64,000 bases of DNA from Paenibacillus spongiae (lineage in GTDB: Bacteria; Bacillota; Bacilli; Paenibacillales; Paenibacillaceae). A program made the position numbers and the translations under genes. Of the stretch, positions 17,854 to 26,081 are shown piece by piece. Under the pieces are notes generated by a model. It was not told the origin of the DNA and did not search any database. It worked only from the letters and a program-made list of their open reading frames with translations. The number at the start of each line of letters is the position of its first letter. The stretch's first letter is position 1. The DNA lies in NCBI RefSeq assembly GCF_024734895.1, contig NZ_CP091430.1, positions 5,164,501 to 5,228,500 of the forward strand. The letters run 5' to 3'.

Positions 17854-18537
17854 GTGGCGGTTTCATATTTGGATTATACTTCACCAACCATTCAGTTTAC
17901 GTACGACTTAAGCAACAACCTTTTTTTCAAAAAAGATGCGAGGAATTATATTAATGGACTCTCCATCAATCAGCTCAACACATTGGGCAACGTCTCGCTG
18001 CTGGATATTTTCCTGAGTACGGGCAATGTCGTCGAGCCGCATATCCATCAGAACGCAACTGAATTGGTCTACTGTATTTCCGGCTCGGCCGTAGTCTCCA
18101 TTGTTAATCCCTTTACGAAGGAGCTGCTCAATTTCCCGATCCAGCCGGGCCAAGTCGCCAATGTGCCGCAAGGCTGGTGGCATTATGAAATTGCATCCGT
18201 CGACAACACGCATCTGCTGGCCATATTCGACGCTCCGGTTCCGGAGTTCATCGGCGGGTCCGACCTGCTGCGGCTCACGCCGGCAAGCGTTTTTGCCCAT
18301 ACGTATTGCCTCAATGAGGCACAAGTAAAAGAGACGCTCGCTCCTATTACACAGACGGTAGTCATCGGACCGCCCAACGATTGCCACGCGCAGCAGGTTC
18401 AAGACAAAGGGTCGGCCCGATCCCCGTATCCGAATCACGCCTACTTCAGCCAGCCGTACGGTTCCACGACGTATCAACATCCGGACCGGCCGCAGCACCA
18501 GATGCCGGTCATCGGCAATGGATGGGGTTACCGTTAA
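17854..18537 (+). CDS. Cupin domain protein
   Basis: A 227-residue protein with a single cupin barrel at about residues 45-130: LSTGNVVEPHIHQNATELVYCISGSAVVSIV holds the HxH...E metal-site pattern, and QPGQVANVPQGWWHYEI is the second cupin motif with its His. The ~70-residue tail is Pro/His/Gln-rich (YFSQPYGSTTYQHPDRPQHQMP) and looks disordered, as in some spore-coat or secreted Paenibacillus cupins. The GTG start follows GGCAGGG. No signal peptide is seen. Function unknown; a metal-dependent storage, structural or oxygenase role is possible. Confidence 0.85.
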   Translation: MAVSYLDYTSPTIQFTYDLSNNLFFKKDARNYINGLSINQLNTLGNVSLLDIFLSTGNVVEPHIHQNATELVYCISGSAVVSIVNPFTKELLNFPIQPGQVANVPQGWWHYEIASVDNTHLLAIFDAPVPEFIGGSDLLRLTPASVFAHTYCLNEAQVKETLAPITQTVVIGPPNDCHAQQVQDKGSARSPYPNHAYFSQPYGSTTYQHPDRPQHQMPVIGNGWGYR

Positions 18538-18572
18538 AGGGCGATGTGAAGGAAGCCCGATTCGCAAATAAT

Positions 18573-18618
18573 GCCCCGCTCATTCTCATCAGGCCGCAGA
18601 GCCTGGAATGCGCGGGGC
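18573..18618 (+). terminator. Three-part hairpin after the cupin gene
   Basis: GCCCCGC (18573-18579) pairs with GCGGGGC (18612-18618), CATTC (18581-18585) with GAATG (18606-18610), and AGGC (18591-18594) with GCCT (18601-18604), forming one long stem with small internal loops. There is no strong T-run, so terminator is likely but not certain. Confidence 0.55.
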
Positions 18619-18739
18619 TATTCGTGATTTTCGCTCGCTTGGAAGGTACGCTTAACGGATGCTTCCAATGACATGATGATGGAAATCTTGATCATTTTAT
18701 TACCGTCGGTTACATTTATATTAAAAAAGAGGTGCTTCA

Positions 18740-19285
18740 TTGAGTCTTGTCGCTTGGATGATCGTCGCGTGTGAAATTGCTTTTTGGTGTGTGATCTTAT
18801 TAGGCTTGGTGGTGCGATACGTATTCAAGAAAGATAAGCTCGGATACTTCTTGCTGTGCCTGGTGCCGGTCATCGATCTGGCTTTATTAATCTTTGCAGG
18901 TTATGATCTGCTGAGCGGGGCTGTGTCCACGAAGGCTCACGGAATTGCGGCGGTTTACATCGGGGTATCGCTCGCTTTCGGCAAGAGTATGATTCAATGG
19001 GCGGACGAACGCTTTCAGTATTACATCATGAAGCAAGGCCCCGCACCGGTGAAGAGATACGGGCTCGACTATGCCAAGCATTATTTGAAAGGCTGGTTGA
19101 AGCATGTCCTCGCCTACCTCATCGGCGCCGGACTATTGGCTGCACTCATTTATTTCATCCAAGATCCCGCCCGGACAGAAAGCTTATCCGCCATTCTGAA
19201 GCTGTGGTCTGTCGTACTGGGCATCGACCTTATTATCACCGTCACCTATTTCCTGTTTCCAAAAACGGAAAAAGCAAAAAGCTGA
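18740..19285 (+). CDS. Membrane protein of unknown function (YmcC-like)
   Basis: A 181-residue protein with about five hydrophobic helices (near residues 3-27, 34-57, 66-84, 118-140, 152-175) and a central cytosolic stretch WADERFQYYIMKQGPAPVKRYGLDYAKHYLKGWLKH. The pattern resembles Bacillus YmcC and similar uncharacterised inner-membrane proteins. The start is TTG at 18740 after GAGGTG. It is transcribed alone and ends at a clear terminator. Confidence 0.7.
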   Translation: MSLVAWMIVACEIAFWCVILLGLVVRYVFKKDKLGYFLLCLVPVIDLALLIFAGYDLLSGAVSTKAHGIAAVYIGVSLAFGKSMIQWADERFQYYIMKQGPAPVKRYGLDYAKHYLKGWLKHVLAYLIGAGLLAALIYFIQDPARTESLSAILKLWSVVLGIDLIITVTYFLFPKTEKAKS

Positions 19286-19307
19286 TCCTCTTGGACCAGC
19301 TTTTTTT
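19276..19307. terminator. Bidirectional intrinsic terminator
   Basis: AAAAAGCTG-A-TCC (19276-19288) pairs with GGA-C-CAGCTTTTT (19293-19305), loop TCTT, with T-rich flanks on both strands. It serves the membrane-protein gene on the plus strand and the UbiD gene on the minus strand. Confidence 0.85.
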
Positions 19308-19319
19308 GCTTCAGCTAAC

Positions 19320-21155
19320 CTACAGATTCTTAAGACCGCCCAGACTGGCTCCTTTGACAAATAACCGTTCGATGTTCTTCGCAACCGTCGGATCCGGGAT
19401 TAAAGGCGGCGCTTGATGCGGCTTGATGCGGGCATCGATAATGACCGTATCGCAAGCCCAATGCTTATTCTCATAGCGGCTGTTCACGCCGTAGATATCA
19501 TGGGAAGGATTGCTGCGCGTGAACGTCGCCCATAGAAAATTGTTGATCGCCGCGCTCATAAACATGCTGTCATCGCACAAGATGATCATCGGGCAGGAAG
19601 GAAGCGAGCCCTTCTCTTCAATAGCGCCGCACAGCTGCCGCAATTGCTGCTTCGCTCCTTCGTAATCCGCAAAGGCTGGACCTTGTATGGCGACGATCCC
19701 CGGCATGATGAGACGCGCGTTCTCGAAGCCCCGTATGTCCTGCAGCATGTCGGGCACACCGGTGCACAGCTCCCTTTTCTTGTCGCCGTAAGCGGCGAAG
19801 ACCGCTTTGCTGCCGCTGTTTAATCCGGTGCCGGAGTAATCCAGCGTATCAATGGTCGTATTGGTATAGAAATGAATATCGCGCTGAAGATCGATCCGTT
19901 CCAATATATAGGATAAGAAATCCACCACATCATGCGTATCGAGCGGGCGCTTCTCTTCGGCCGTAATGAACACGTACTTCGCCAAGCTCAGCTGTCCCGT
20001 GCCCAGAATCCGGTTGGCGATCGTGAGCAGCTCTGCCGGGCGTTTGACCTCCTGATAAGGGGTATATCGCTCGCTTCCAATCGCGAACAGCAGCGGATGC
20101 ACGCCCGCGGCATCTACGGCATGCACTTCCTTGACGCCGGGAATTTCCTGTTTGATCGCATCGCCCGTCAACTCATGGATAAGCTCGCCGAATGCGGTAT
20201 CCTCCTGCGGCGGCCGGCCCACGACTGTAAACGGCCATATCGCATTGGGCCTCGCGTATACTTTATGCACCTTCATGAGCGGAAACGGATGAGTCAGGCT
20301 ATAATAGCCGAGATGGTCCCCGAACGGCCCCTCGGGCTTGGTCTCGCCCGGATGAATTTCGCCGGTAATGACAAAATCGGCATCATGGCTAATGCAGAAT
20401 CCGTCGGTATAGCCGTAGCGGAAACGGCGGCCCGCCAGCATGCCTGCGACGGTCATCTCGCTCAGACCCTCCGGCAATGGCATGACGGCAGCTAAGGTGT
20501 GAGCCGGCGGCCCGCCAACGAAGCAACTCACTTTAAGCGGAAGACCTTTCTTATTCGATTTATCCTGATGGACGCCGATCCCCCGGTGGATCTGATAGTG
20601 CAAGCCGATTTCTTTGTTCAACTCATACTCATTCCCGCTAAGCTGAACGCGGTACATCCCCAAATTGGAGTTCATGATGCCCGGCTTGTCCGGATCCTCC
20701 GTATACACCTGCGGCAGCGTGACGAAAGCCCCGCCGTCCATGGGCCAGCTTTGAATAAGCGGAAGATCCGAGATTTGAATTTCCTGGGCGGCAACCGGTG
20801 GGCGCCCCGATTTCTTGACGGGAAGCGCCTTCCATGCCGTCAAGCCGTTTCCGATATTCTTAAGCGGATTCTTCAATGCCTTCATCGGGTCGTTGCGTAC
20901 GGCCATTACGTTCTGGACCGCGTCCCATGTAGCGCGGAATATAAACTTGCTGCGCTCGATCGTGCCGAACAGGTTGGATACCGCCCGGAACTTGGAGCCC
21001 TTAACGTTCTCGAACAACAATGCCGGACCTCCGGCCTCATACACCTTCAAGTGAATCGCGGCCATTTCCAGATAGGGGTCCACTTCTTCCCGAATGCGAA
21101 CCAGATGCCCGTTCTTTTCCAAGTCGACGATACATTCTTCTAAATTGCGATACAA
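19320..21155 (-). CDS. UbiD family decarboxylase
   Basis: A 611-residue prenylated-FMN-dependent decarboxylase of the long UbiD class. Visible are the N-terminal region YRNLEECIVDLEKNGHLVRI, EAGGPALLFENVKGS, the central cofactor region NLGMYRVQLSGNEYELNKEIGLHYQIHRGIGVH and the catalytic acid stretch EIHPGETKPEGPFGDHLGYYS. Homologues act in quinone synthesis or in reversible (de)carboxylation of aromatic acids; annotators often call this length menaquinone biosynthesis decarboxylase. The start is TTG at 21155 with AGGAG nine bases upstream. The prFMN synthase (UbiX) is not adjacent. Monocistronic. Confidence 0.9.
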   Translation of the reverse strand: MYRNLEECIVDLEKNGHLVRIREEVDPYLEMAAIHLKVYEAGGPALLFENVKGSKFRAVSNLFGTIERSKFIFRATWDAVQNVMAVRNDPMKALKNPLKNIGNGLTAWKALPVKKSGRPPVAAQEIQISDLPLIQSWPMDGGAFVTLPQVYTEDPDKPGIMNSNLGMYRVQLSGNEYELNKEIGLHYQIHRGIGVHQDKSNKKGLPLKVSCFVGGPPAHTLAAVMPLPEGLSEMTVAGMLAGRRFRYGYTDGFCISHDADFVITGEIHPGETKPEGPFGDHLGYYSLTHPFPLMKVHKVYARPNAIWPFTVVGRPPQEDTAFGELIHELTGDAIKQEIPGVKEVHAVDAAGVHPLLFAIGSERYTPYQEVKRPAELLTIANRILGTGQLSLAKYVFITAEEKRPLDTHDVVDFLSYILERIDLQRDIHFYTNTTIDTLDYSGTGLNSGSKAVFAAYGDKKRELCTGVPDMLQDIRGFENARLIMPGIVAIQGPAFADYEGAKQQLRQLCGAIEEKGSLPSCPMIILCDDSMFMSAAINNFLWATFTRSNPSHDIYGVNSRYENKHWACDTVIIDARIKPHQAPPLIPDPTVAKNIERLFVKGASLGGLKNL

Positions 21156-21487
21156 TTGAGTTACTCCTGTCTCTTCGTAATAGATGTGGCGAATATATGT
21201 ACTCCTGCATGCAGAGTGGCTTACGGACGTACTGCTTCGTGCTGCTTCAACTCGATCCTATTAAGCTTAAGTTAAAACGAATTCAAGACCGTTGTCAAAC
21301 CATCAGCAGAGCCGCTGCTAACACGCATAGCAAACCCGGCATCGCAGAGGTGCCGGGCAGTTATAGAAGCATATTCGCAAGAAAAATTATTGCTGCCATT
21401 ATTATCGATGAACATTCGGCAATATGAGAGTCATCCTGCACGAGACCGATGTTTAATCTCTAATGAACAGGTTGCTTCTTCCTTCAT
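21156..21487. other. Intergenic stretch with one hairpin
   Basis: No gene is visible. CCCGGCA (21335-21341) and TGCCGGG (21351-21357) form a short stem with a nine-base loop but no T-run. The UbiD promoter should lie at the left end; I could not fix it. Confidence 0.4.
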
Positions 21488-21853
21488 TTAATTAACAAGA
21501 GGCGCCTGAATCAAAGTTGCGAATTTGAAACGGTGCAAATGGCCGTCGACTAATGTCGTTTGGCTATTTATAAAATGGACGTGTTTGCCGTTTCCGACAG
21601 GAACGGCAGGCCCCGTTCTAATCCTTCTCAGTTGATGAAAGTGATCTAGAAAATCTGTATTGGACAGAACAATTTCATGGACATGGCTATTCCCTGACCG
21701 GATCGCTTGCCCCGTAACGCCCGCGAAGCGATGGTTATGCCGGTCAGCGCCTTGTTCGGCCAGTTGAGTGCTGCCTTCGAATTCATGTACGTGCCGCTGC
21801 ACACTACTGCGGGATGCCAAACTCCTCTTTAACACTCTTTTTCTTCTCTCCAA
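21488..21853 (-). CDS. YmaF family His-rich protein
   Basis: A 121-residue protein with a strikingly regular set of His motifs: RHVHEFEGSTQLAEQGADRHNHRFAGVTG, then SHVHEI, HFHQL, KHVHFI and GHLHRF. HxH pairs recur about every 20 residues, the hallmark of the YmaF family, and suggest metal binding on a beta scaffold. The family is found in spore formers; its role is unknown. The start is TTG at 21853, nine bases after AGGAGG. Monocistronic. No signal peptide. Confidence 0.88.
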   Translation of the reverse strand: MERRKRVLKRSLASRSSVQRHVHEFEGSTQLAEQGADRHNHRFAGVTGQAIRSGNSHVHEIVLSNTDFLDHFHQLRRIRTGPAVPVGNGKHVHFINSQTTLVDGHLHRFKFATLIQAPLVN

Positions 21854-22121
21854 CTGATCATTCCTCCTTGCTTTTTGCGACTCATATCATTCTATTAAGA
21901 ACAACCGCTTAAAGTTCTAGGCAGCTACTTATGATCCGACAAATGGGGCGAAAGGCGTTAAATCATGACCATATACGATAAAGAGAGTCGGAACATGAGT
22001 GCTTCACGTGATCCAAACCGGCTTCAGGCGGGCATGAGAGACGATGTTAAACATCCAGCAATCGATCGTCCTGGGCTATGTGATACAAACAAGCAGCACG
22101 TGGGAGCTATGCTGGCAAATA

Positions 22122-22157
22122 AAAAACTGCCGAGCAATGACGATCTCGGCAGTTTTT
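22122..22157 (-). terminator. Terminator of the PhnB-like gene
   Basis: AAAAACTGCCGAG (22122-22134) pairs perfectly with CTCGGCAGTTTTT (22145-22157) over a ten-base loop, 45 bases beyond the stop at 22203. T-runs occur on both strands. The remaining sequence between 21854 and 22121 shows no supported gene. Confidence 0.85.
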
Positions 22158-22202
22158 GCATACTTGCAAGAAGAAGCGGCGGTACAAGCGGTGACCCGGC
22201 AC

Positions 22203-22592
22203 TTATTTGGCGAGATTCAGCTGCCAGGATACGCCGAACTTATCTTCTACCCAACCAAACCTCTCGCTAACGGGCGTCGAGTTCATCGGCATAAGAACTT
22301 TGCCCCCTTGACATAACGTTTCATATACCCGGTCGATTTCTTCCGCGCTGTCGCAGGTGACGAATAACGATATCGCCGGCGTGAACGTAAATGGATGATT
22401 CGGCATGCTGTCGATGCACATGAACGTCTGTCCTTTCAAAGTAAACGTGGCATGAAGGACAGAACCGTCTTCCTGATGGAGCACATGATTAATCTCCGAT
22501 TCATCGAATACCGATGTATAGAACTTCATCGCCTCTTCCGCCTGACCTTTGAATAACAAGAATGCATTGATCTTCTGATTCGTGTTTCCCAT
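22203..22592 (-). CDS. PhnB-like VOC superfamily protein
   Basis: A 129-residue protein of the 3-demethylubiquinone-9 methyltransferase/PhnB-like subgroup of the vicinal oxygen chelate (glyoxalase) fold. Characteristic stretches: KINAFLLFKGQAEEAMKFYTSVFDES, GSVLHATFTLKGQTFMCIDS, ISLFVTCDSAEEIDRVYETL, and RFGWVEDKFGVSWQLNL. Despite the family name there is no reason to expect a methyltransferase. The ATG at 22592 lies eight bases after GGAGGG; an overlapping out-of-frame ATG is ignored. A strong sigma-A promoter precedes it. Confidence 0.88.
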   Translation of the reverse strand: MGNTNQKINAFLLFKGQAEEAMKFYTSVFDESEINHVLHQEDGSVLHATFTLKGQTFMCIDSMPNHPFTFTPAISLFVTCDSAEEIDRVYETLCQGGKVLMPMNSTPVSERFGWVEDKFGVSWQLNLAK

Positions 22593-22707
22593 TCCATTAT
22601 CCCTCCATTATTGGTATGAAGTTCACTAGAGCGGTGTACAATCTGAGCCTTTATGAATGCATATCTAGTCATTATACACCTCGATCTAATATTCAGCCAT
22701 ATGGTTA

Positions 22708-22735
22708 AGTATAAGGGTCTTTTTCTAATTGTCAA
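22708..22735 (-). promoter_or_regulatory. Sigma-A promoter of the PhnB-like gene
   Basis: On the minus strand TTGACA (22735-22730), a 16-base spacer and TATACT (22713-22708) form a strong promoter. The -35 lies inside an inverted repeat TCAAC/GTTGA, a possible operator. Confidence 0.6.
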
Positions 22736-22818
22736 CCATTTAGTTGAATATTATTTTGCAATGGATTCACTTGACCGACTGGGATGCATTCACCGCATGC
22801 CAGCCGGAAGCGTTGTTA

Positions 22819-23235
22819 TTACGGGCTCGTGACCTCCAGCCACTTCGTGATTATTACGGCGAGCTTCTCTCTCTTCGCTTCTACATCGTTCATATCGGTA
22901 AATTTCACTGTAGCCCTATCTTTGGCAACCCAGTCCAGCAGTCCTGTTGGATCTTCTAACAGACGCGCCTCGCCTGCATGTTCCTTTGCCTTCGCTCCGC
23001 AATGAAAAATAAGCAGGAAATACCCTTTCCCATGCAAATTGAACGTTATCCGGTCTTCATTGTCGTAACAGAAACTCGGCGCTTTCCATTTGATATGCTC
23101 ACAAAGTTCTTCATTCGCCCCTAGTATGATTTTTCGAACTTCCTCGATTTCATCCTTAAGGGGATGCTCCAGATTGTTCAAAAAATCAATGACTTGTTCA
23201 TGGCCGGACAGCTTCGCAGTCTTCTTCGCCGTCAT
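22819..23235 (-). CDS. DUF1801 domain protein
   Basis: A 138-residue protein with the DUF1801 (YdhG/YjhQ-like) fold: NLEHPLKDEIEEVRKIILGANEELCEHIKWKAPSFCY is the signature, followed by LLIFHCGAKAKEH. The function is not known. The start at 23235 (MTAKKTAKLSGHEQ) follows AAAGGAGC; the longer frame to 23271 has no ribosome site. It is on the same strand as the PhnB-like gene 226 bases on, which has its own promoter. Confidence 0.85.
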   Translation of the reverse strand: MTAKKTAKLSGHEQVIDFLNNLEHPLKDEIEEVRKIILGANEELCEHIKWKAPSFCYDNEDRITFNLHGKGYFLLIFHCGAKAKEHAGEARLLEDPTGLLDWVAKDRATVKFTDMNDVEAKREKLAVIITKWLEVTSP

Positions 23236-23523
23236 AACTGCAGCTCCTTTCACATCGATTACTTTCAACAACCGTCACAGATAGAATAATAAATATCCGC
23301 CGCGGATGAATAATGATCTTTCTATATAGAGTAATAGAATACATACCATGATGTCAGTAGAGCCAGCGGATCATTGCGAACCGCCGCTTCCTCATCCGGA
23401 CAGAAGTATAACATATAAAAGAAATATTGGTTTCTTATGAATTGCTTTTCTGACATGCCATGTGTAGGATCCGTCAATTGACGTATAGCAGGAAACTAGC
23501 CCACCAAACTCATTAGGTAACAT

Positions 23524-23577
23524 TAAAGTTAAATAGTGAACTTTATTATTGACTTATATACGTGGACGACCTATAGT
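23524..23577 (+). promoter_or_regulatory. Sigma-A promoter and dyad of the DUF4965 gene
   Basis: TTGACT (23549-23554), a 17-base spacer and TATAGT (23572-23577) form a good promoter. Directly upstream, TAAAGTT (23524-23530) and AACTTTA (23539-23545) form a perfect dyad with eight central bases, and a further TAAAGTT overlaps the -10 end (23577-23583): a candidate regulator site. The rest of 23236-23523 shows only a small ATCCGC-C-GCGGAT palindrome at 23293. Confidence 0.65.
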
Positions 23578-23647
23578 AAAGTTGTGTTTATTACGTAATC
23601 AAACCTATCTATTTAATCTAAAAGTTAATCAAAGGAGAAATGTCTGA

Positions 23648-25765
23648 ATGAAACTGCGACCTCCTGCTATTCCGCTCGTAACGGTAGATCCTTATTTCAA
23701 TGTCTGGTCGATGGCCGACAAATTGACGGACGACGTCACCCGCCATTGGACCGGCAAACGGCATGCGATGACCGGACTCTTATCCATAGATGGAACCGTA
23801 TGGCGGTTTATGGGCACAGCCGGTGCGGGTGAAGATACAGCTGCAACCGAAGAGCAAGCGGATGCGGCCCGGACCATTGAGGAGCCTCCCGCTTTACTGC
23901 AGACCGATTTGAACGTTCGCCCGACATCGACGTTATTTACGTTTGAAGGCGGCGGCATCCGGTTGACGGTCGATTTTACGACGCCGCTGCTGCTTGACGA
24001 TCTTGAACTGCTGTCACGGCCTGTAACGTACGCTTCCGTCGACGTCCGTTCGATCGACGGCGCCGATCATAACGTCATCCTCTATTGGGATGCCACCGGC
24101 GAATGGGCCATCGATACGCCGGATCAGTCCGTCGTTTGGGGCCGCCAGCCGCTTCCGCTGGAAGGGGCAGCCGATATGCCTTATATCGGCAGCGAGCAGC
24201 AGCCGGTGCTTGGCAAGACCGGCGACGATACGCGCATCGATTGGGGATATCTGTACTTGGCGGCAAACGGCGGCGGCTATGCTTCCGTATCGACCGCAAT
24301 CGGCAGCGCCGAGGAGCTGCGCAGGCAGTTTGCCGCTAGTGGCGCAATCGCCGACGAGACCAGCCTGGCCATGCCGCGCGCCGTCAGCGACGGATATCCG
24401 GCTATCGCAGCGGCGATCGAGCTCGGTGCCGTCGGCATCGAGCCGAAGAGCTGCTTGGTCGCGCTCGCCTACGACGACATTGCCGCAATCGAATATTTCG
24501 GCCGCTCGCTCCCAGCCTATTGGCGCCGAAACGGCGCAACGATCGAGCAGACGGTCGCGGAGGCGATCCGTGGCTATGCCGAGGTGAAAGCGCGCTGTAC
24601 CGCGTTCGACGAATCGCTCGTCCGCGAAGCTCAAGCGAGCGGCGGCGAACGTTACGCCGACATACTCGCGTTGGCTTACCGGCAATCGATCGCCGCGCAT
24701 AAGCTCGTGGAGGACGAGGACGACGGCATCCTGTTCCTCTCCAAGGAGAACTTCAGCAACGGCTGCATCGGCACGGTCGACGTCAGCTATCCGTCGGTGC
24801 CGCTATACCTGCTCTACAATCCCGAATTCGTCAAAGGCATGATGCGCCCGATTTTCCGGTATGCCGCTTCGGCAGATTGGAAGTTCGAATTTGCGCCGCA
24901 TGACGTCGGACAATACCCGAAGGCGAACGGTCAAGTATATGGCGAGAATAAGCTTGAGTTCCAGATGCCGATCGAAGAATGCGGCAACATGCTCGTCATG
25001 GCGGCCGCCGTGGCCGCAGCCGAAGGCAGCGCCTCGTTCGCGGAGGAGCATTGGGCGCTTCTGTCGCAGTGGGCCGATTATTTGCTGCAGCACGGGCTCG
25101 ATCCGGAGAATCAGCTTTGCACCGACGACTTTGCCGGACATTTGGCCCATAACGCCAACCTGTCGGTCAAAGCCATTGTCGGCATCGCCGCGTATGCGCA
25201 GCTGTGCGGACAAACCGGCCGGACCGCCGAGCAAGCCCGATACGGCGAATCGGCCGCAGCGCTTGCGAGCCAGTGGATGGACAAAGCGCTCGATTCCAGC
25301 GACGATACGGACAGCGGGTTAAGCATGAAGACGAAGCTGACCTTTGACAAGCCTGGCACATGGAGCTTGAAGTACAATATGGTTTGGGACAGCTTGCTTG
25401 GCGTGAACCTGTTCCCTCAAGAGCTGAAGGAGCAGGAGGTCGAGCGCTACATCGCATTGCAGAACCGATTCGGCGTGCCGCTGGACAGCCGGGAAACATA
25501 TACGAAGATTGACTGGATCTTATGGGCGGCTTCGCTGACCGAATCGCCTGACAAGTTTTCCGCGCTCATCGATAAGGTCTGGACGTTCCTTCACGAATCG
25601 CCAAGCAGGATACCGGTTACAGACTGGTACGATACCGTAAGCGGGAAGTGTATTGGTTTCCGTAACCGTTCCGTTGTGGGCGGGCTGTTCATCGAGATGC
25701 TGAAGCGCAAGTGGCGGCAAGCGGACAAGAACGATCTGGTCGCAAGCACACAGCCAGGTAATTGA
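23648..25765 (+). CDS. DUF4965/glutaminase GtaA-like protein
   Basis: A 705-residue protein with the domain set DUF5127-DUF4965-DUF1793 seen in fungal glutaminase A and many bacterial glycosidase-like proteins. N terminus: RPPAIPLVTVDPYFNVWSMADKLTDDVTRHWTG; middle: REAQASGGERYADILALAYRQSIAAHKLVEDEDDGILFLSKENFSNGCIGTVDVSYPS; end: an (alpha/alpha)6-like region with DVGQYPKANG, ECGNMLVM and KYNMVWDSLLG. No signal peptide is seen, unlike fungal secreted glutaminases, so it is intracellular. The real substrate is probably a sugar or amide, not proven. AAAGGAG precedes the ATG; a strong terminator follows. Higher G/C than the flanks. Confidence 0.85.
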   Translation: MKLRPPAIPLVTVDPYFNVWSMADKLTDDVTRHWTGKRHAMTGLLSIDGTVWRFMGTAGAGEDTAATEEQADAARTIEEPPALLQTDLNVRPTSTLFTFEGGGIRLTVDFTTPLLLDDLELLSRPVTYASVDVRSIDGADHNVILYWDATGEWAIDTPDQSVVWGRQPLPLEGAADMPYIGSEQQPVLGKTGDDTRIDWGYLYLAANGGGYASVSTAIGSAEELRRQFAASGAIADETSLAMPRAVSDGYPAIAAAIELGAVGIEPKSCLVALAYDDIAAIEYFGRSLPAYWRRNGATIEQTVAEAIRGYAEVKARCTAFDESLVREAQASGGERYADILALAYRQSIAAHKLVEDEDDGILFLSKENFSNGCIGTVDVSYPSVPLYLLYNPEFVKGMMRPIFRYAASADWKFEFAPHDVGQYPKANGQVYGENKLEFQMPIEECGNMLVMAAAVAAAEGSASFAEEHWALLSQWADYLLQHGLDPENQLCTDDFAGHLAHNANLSVKAIVGIAAYAQLCGQTGRTAEQARYGESAAALASQWMDKALDSSDDTDSGLSMKTKLTFDKPGTWSLKYNMVWDSLLGVNLFPQELKEQEVERYIALQNRFGVPLDSRETYTKIDWILWAASLTESPDKFSALIDKVWTFLHESPSRIPVTDWYDTVSGKCIGFRNRSVVGGLFIEMLKRKWRQADKNDLVASTQPGN

Positions 25766-25810
25766 GAAGATAGCCGATTCTAACTAAGCATCATTAGTTC
25801 CTTAACCATA

Positions 25811-25848
25811 CGAAGGTACAGCCGCTGGCGGCTGTACCTTCGTTTTTT
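25811..25848 (+). terminator. Strong intrinsic terminator
   Basis: CGAAGGTACAGCC (25811-25823) pairs perfectly with its complement (25830-25842), followed by TTTTTT. It ends the DUF4965 transcript. Confidence 0.93.
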
Positions 25849-26081
25849 AACGGATACCTAACGGCTTCTCCCTGTTTGGTTCGCGGTACGGCGGTCGAAG
25901 AACAGTGAAATTAGTGAAGACAGGCCGGAGCCGGGCTGGCGTTGGGCAGGCAATCCCAGCACTAATGAGGTTGTTTTATTTTCTATCTGCTTATATATTA
26001 GTAATTAATGTAATGCTGTTGACCCACCCATAATATACCAATGAATTACGATCACGCTGGAGGTGCTGTACGCTGGGTCTT

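Noticed and set aside
17908..18567. Long minus-strand frame opposite the cupin gene
   Set aside because: It mirrors the cupin codons and has neither a ribosome site nor a known domain; the cupin motifs on the plus strand are decisive.
20499..21143. Long plus-strand frame opposite the UbiD gene
   Set aside because: It is a shadow of the UbiD reading frame; UbiD motifs are clear on the minus strand.
21965..22270. Plus-strand open frame upstream of the PhnB-like gene
   Set aside because: It runs through a strong terminator hairpin, has no ribosome site and no protein-like pattern.
24014..24700. Long minus-strand frame within the DUF4965 gene
   Set aside because: High G/C content opens many frames here; only the plus-strand frame shows conserved domains, promoter and terminator.
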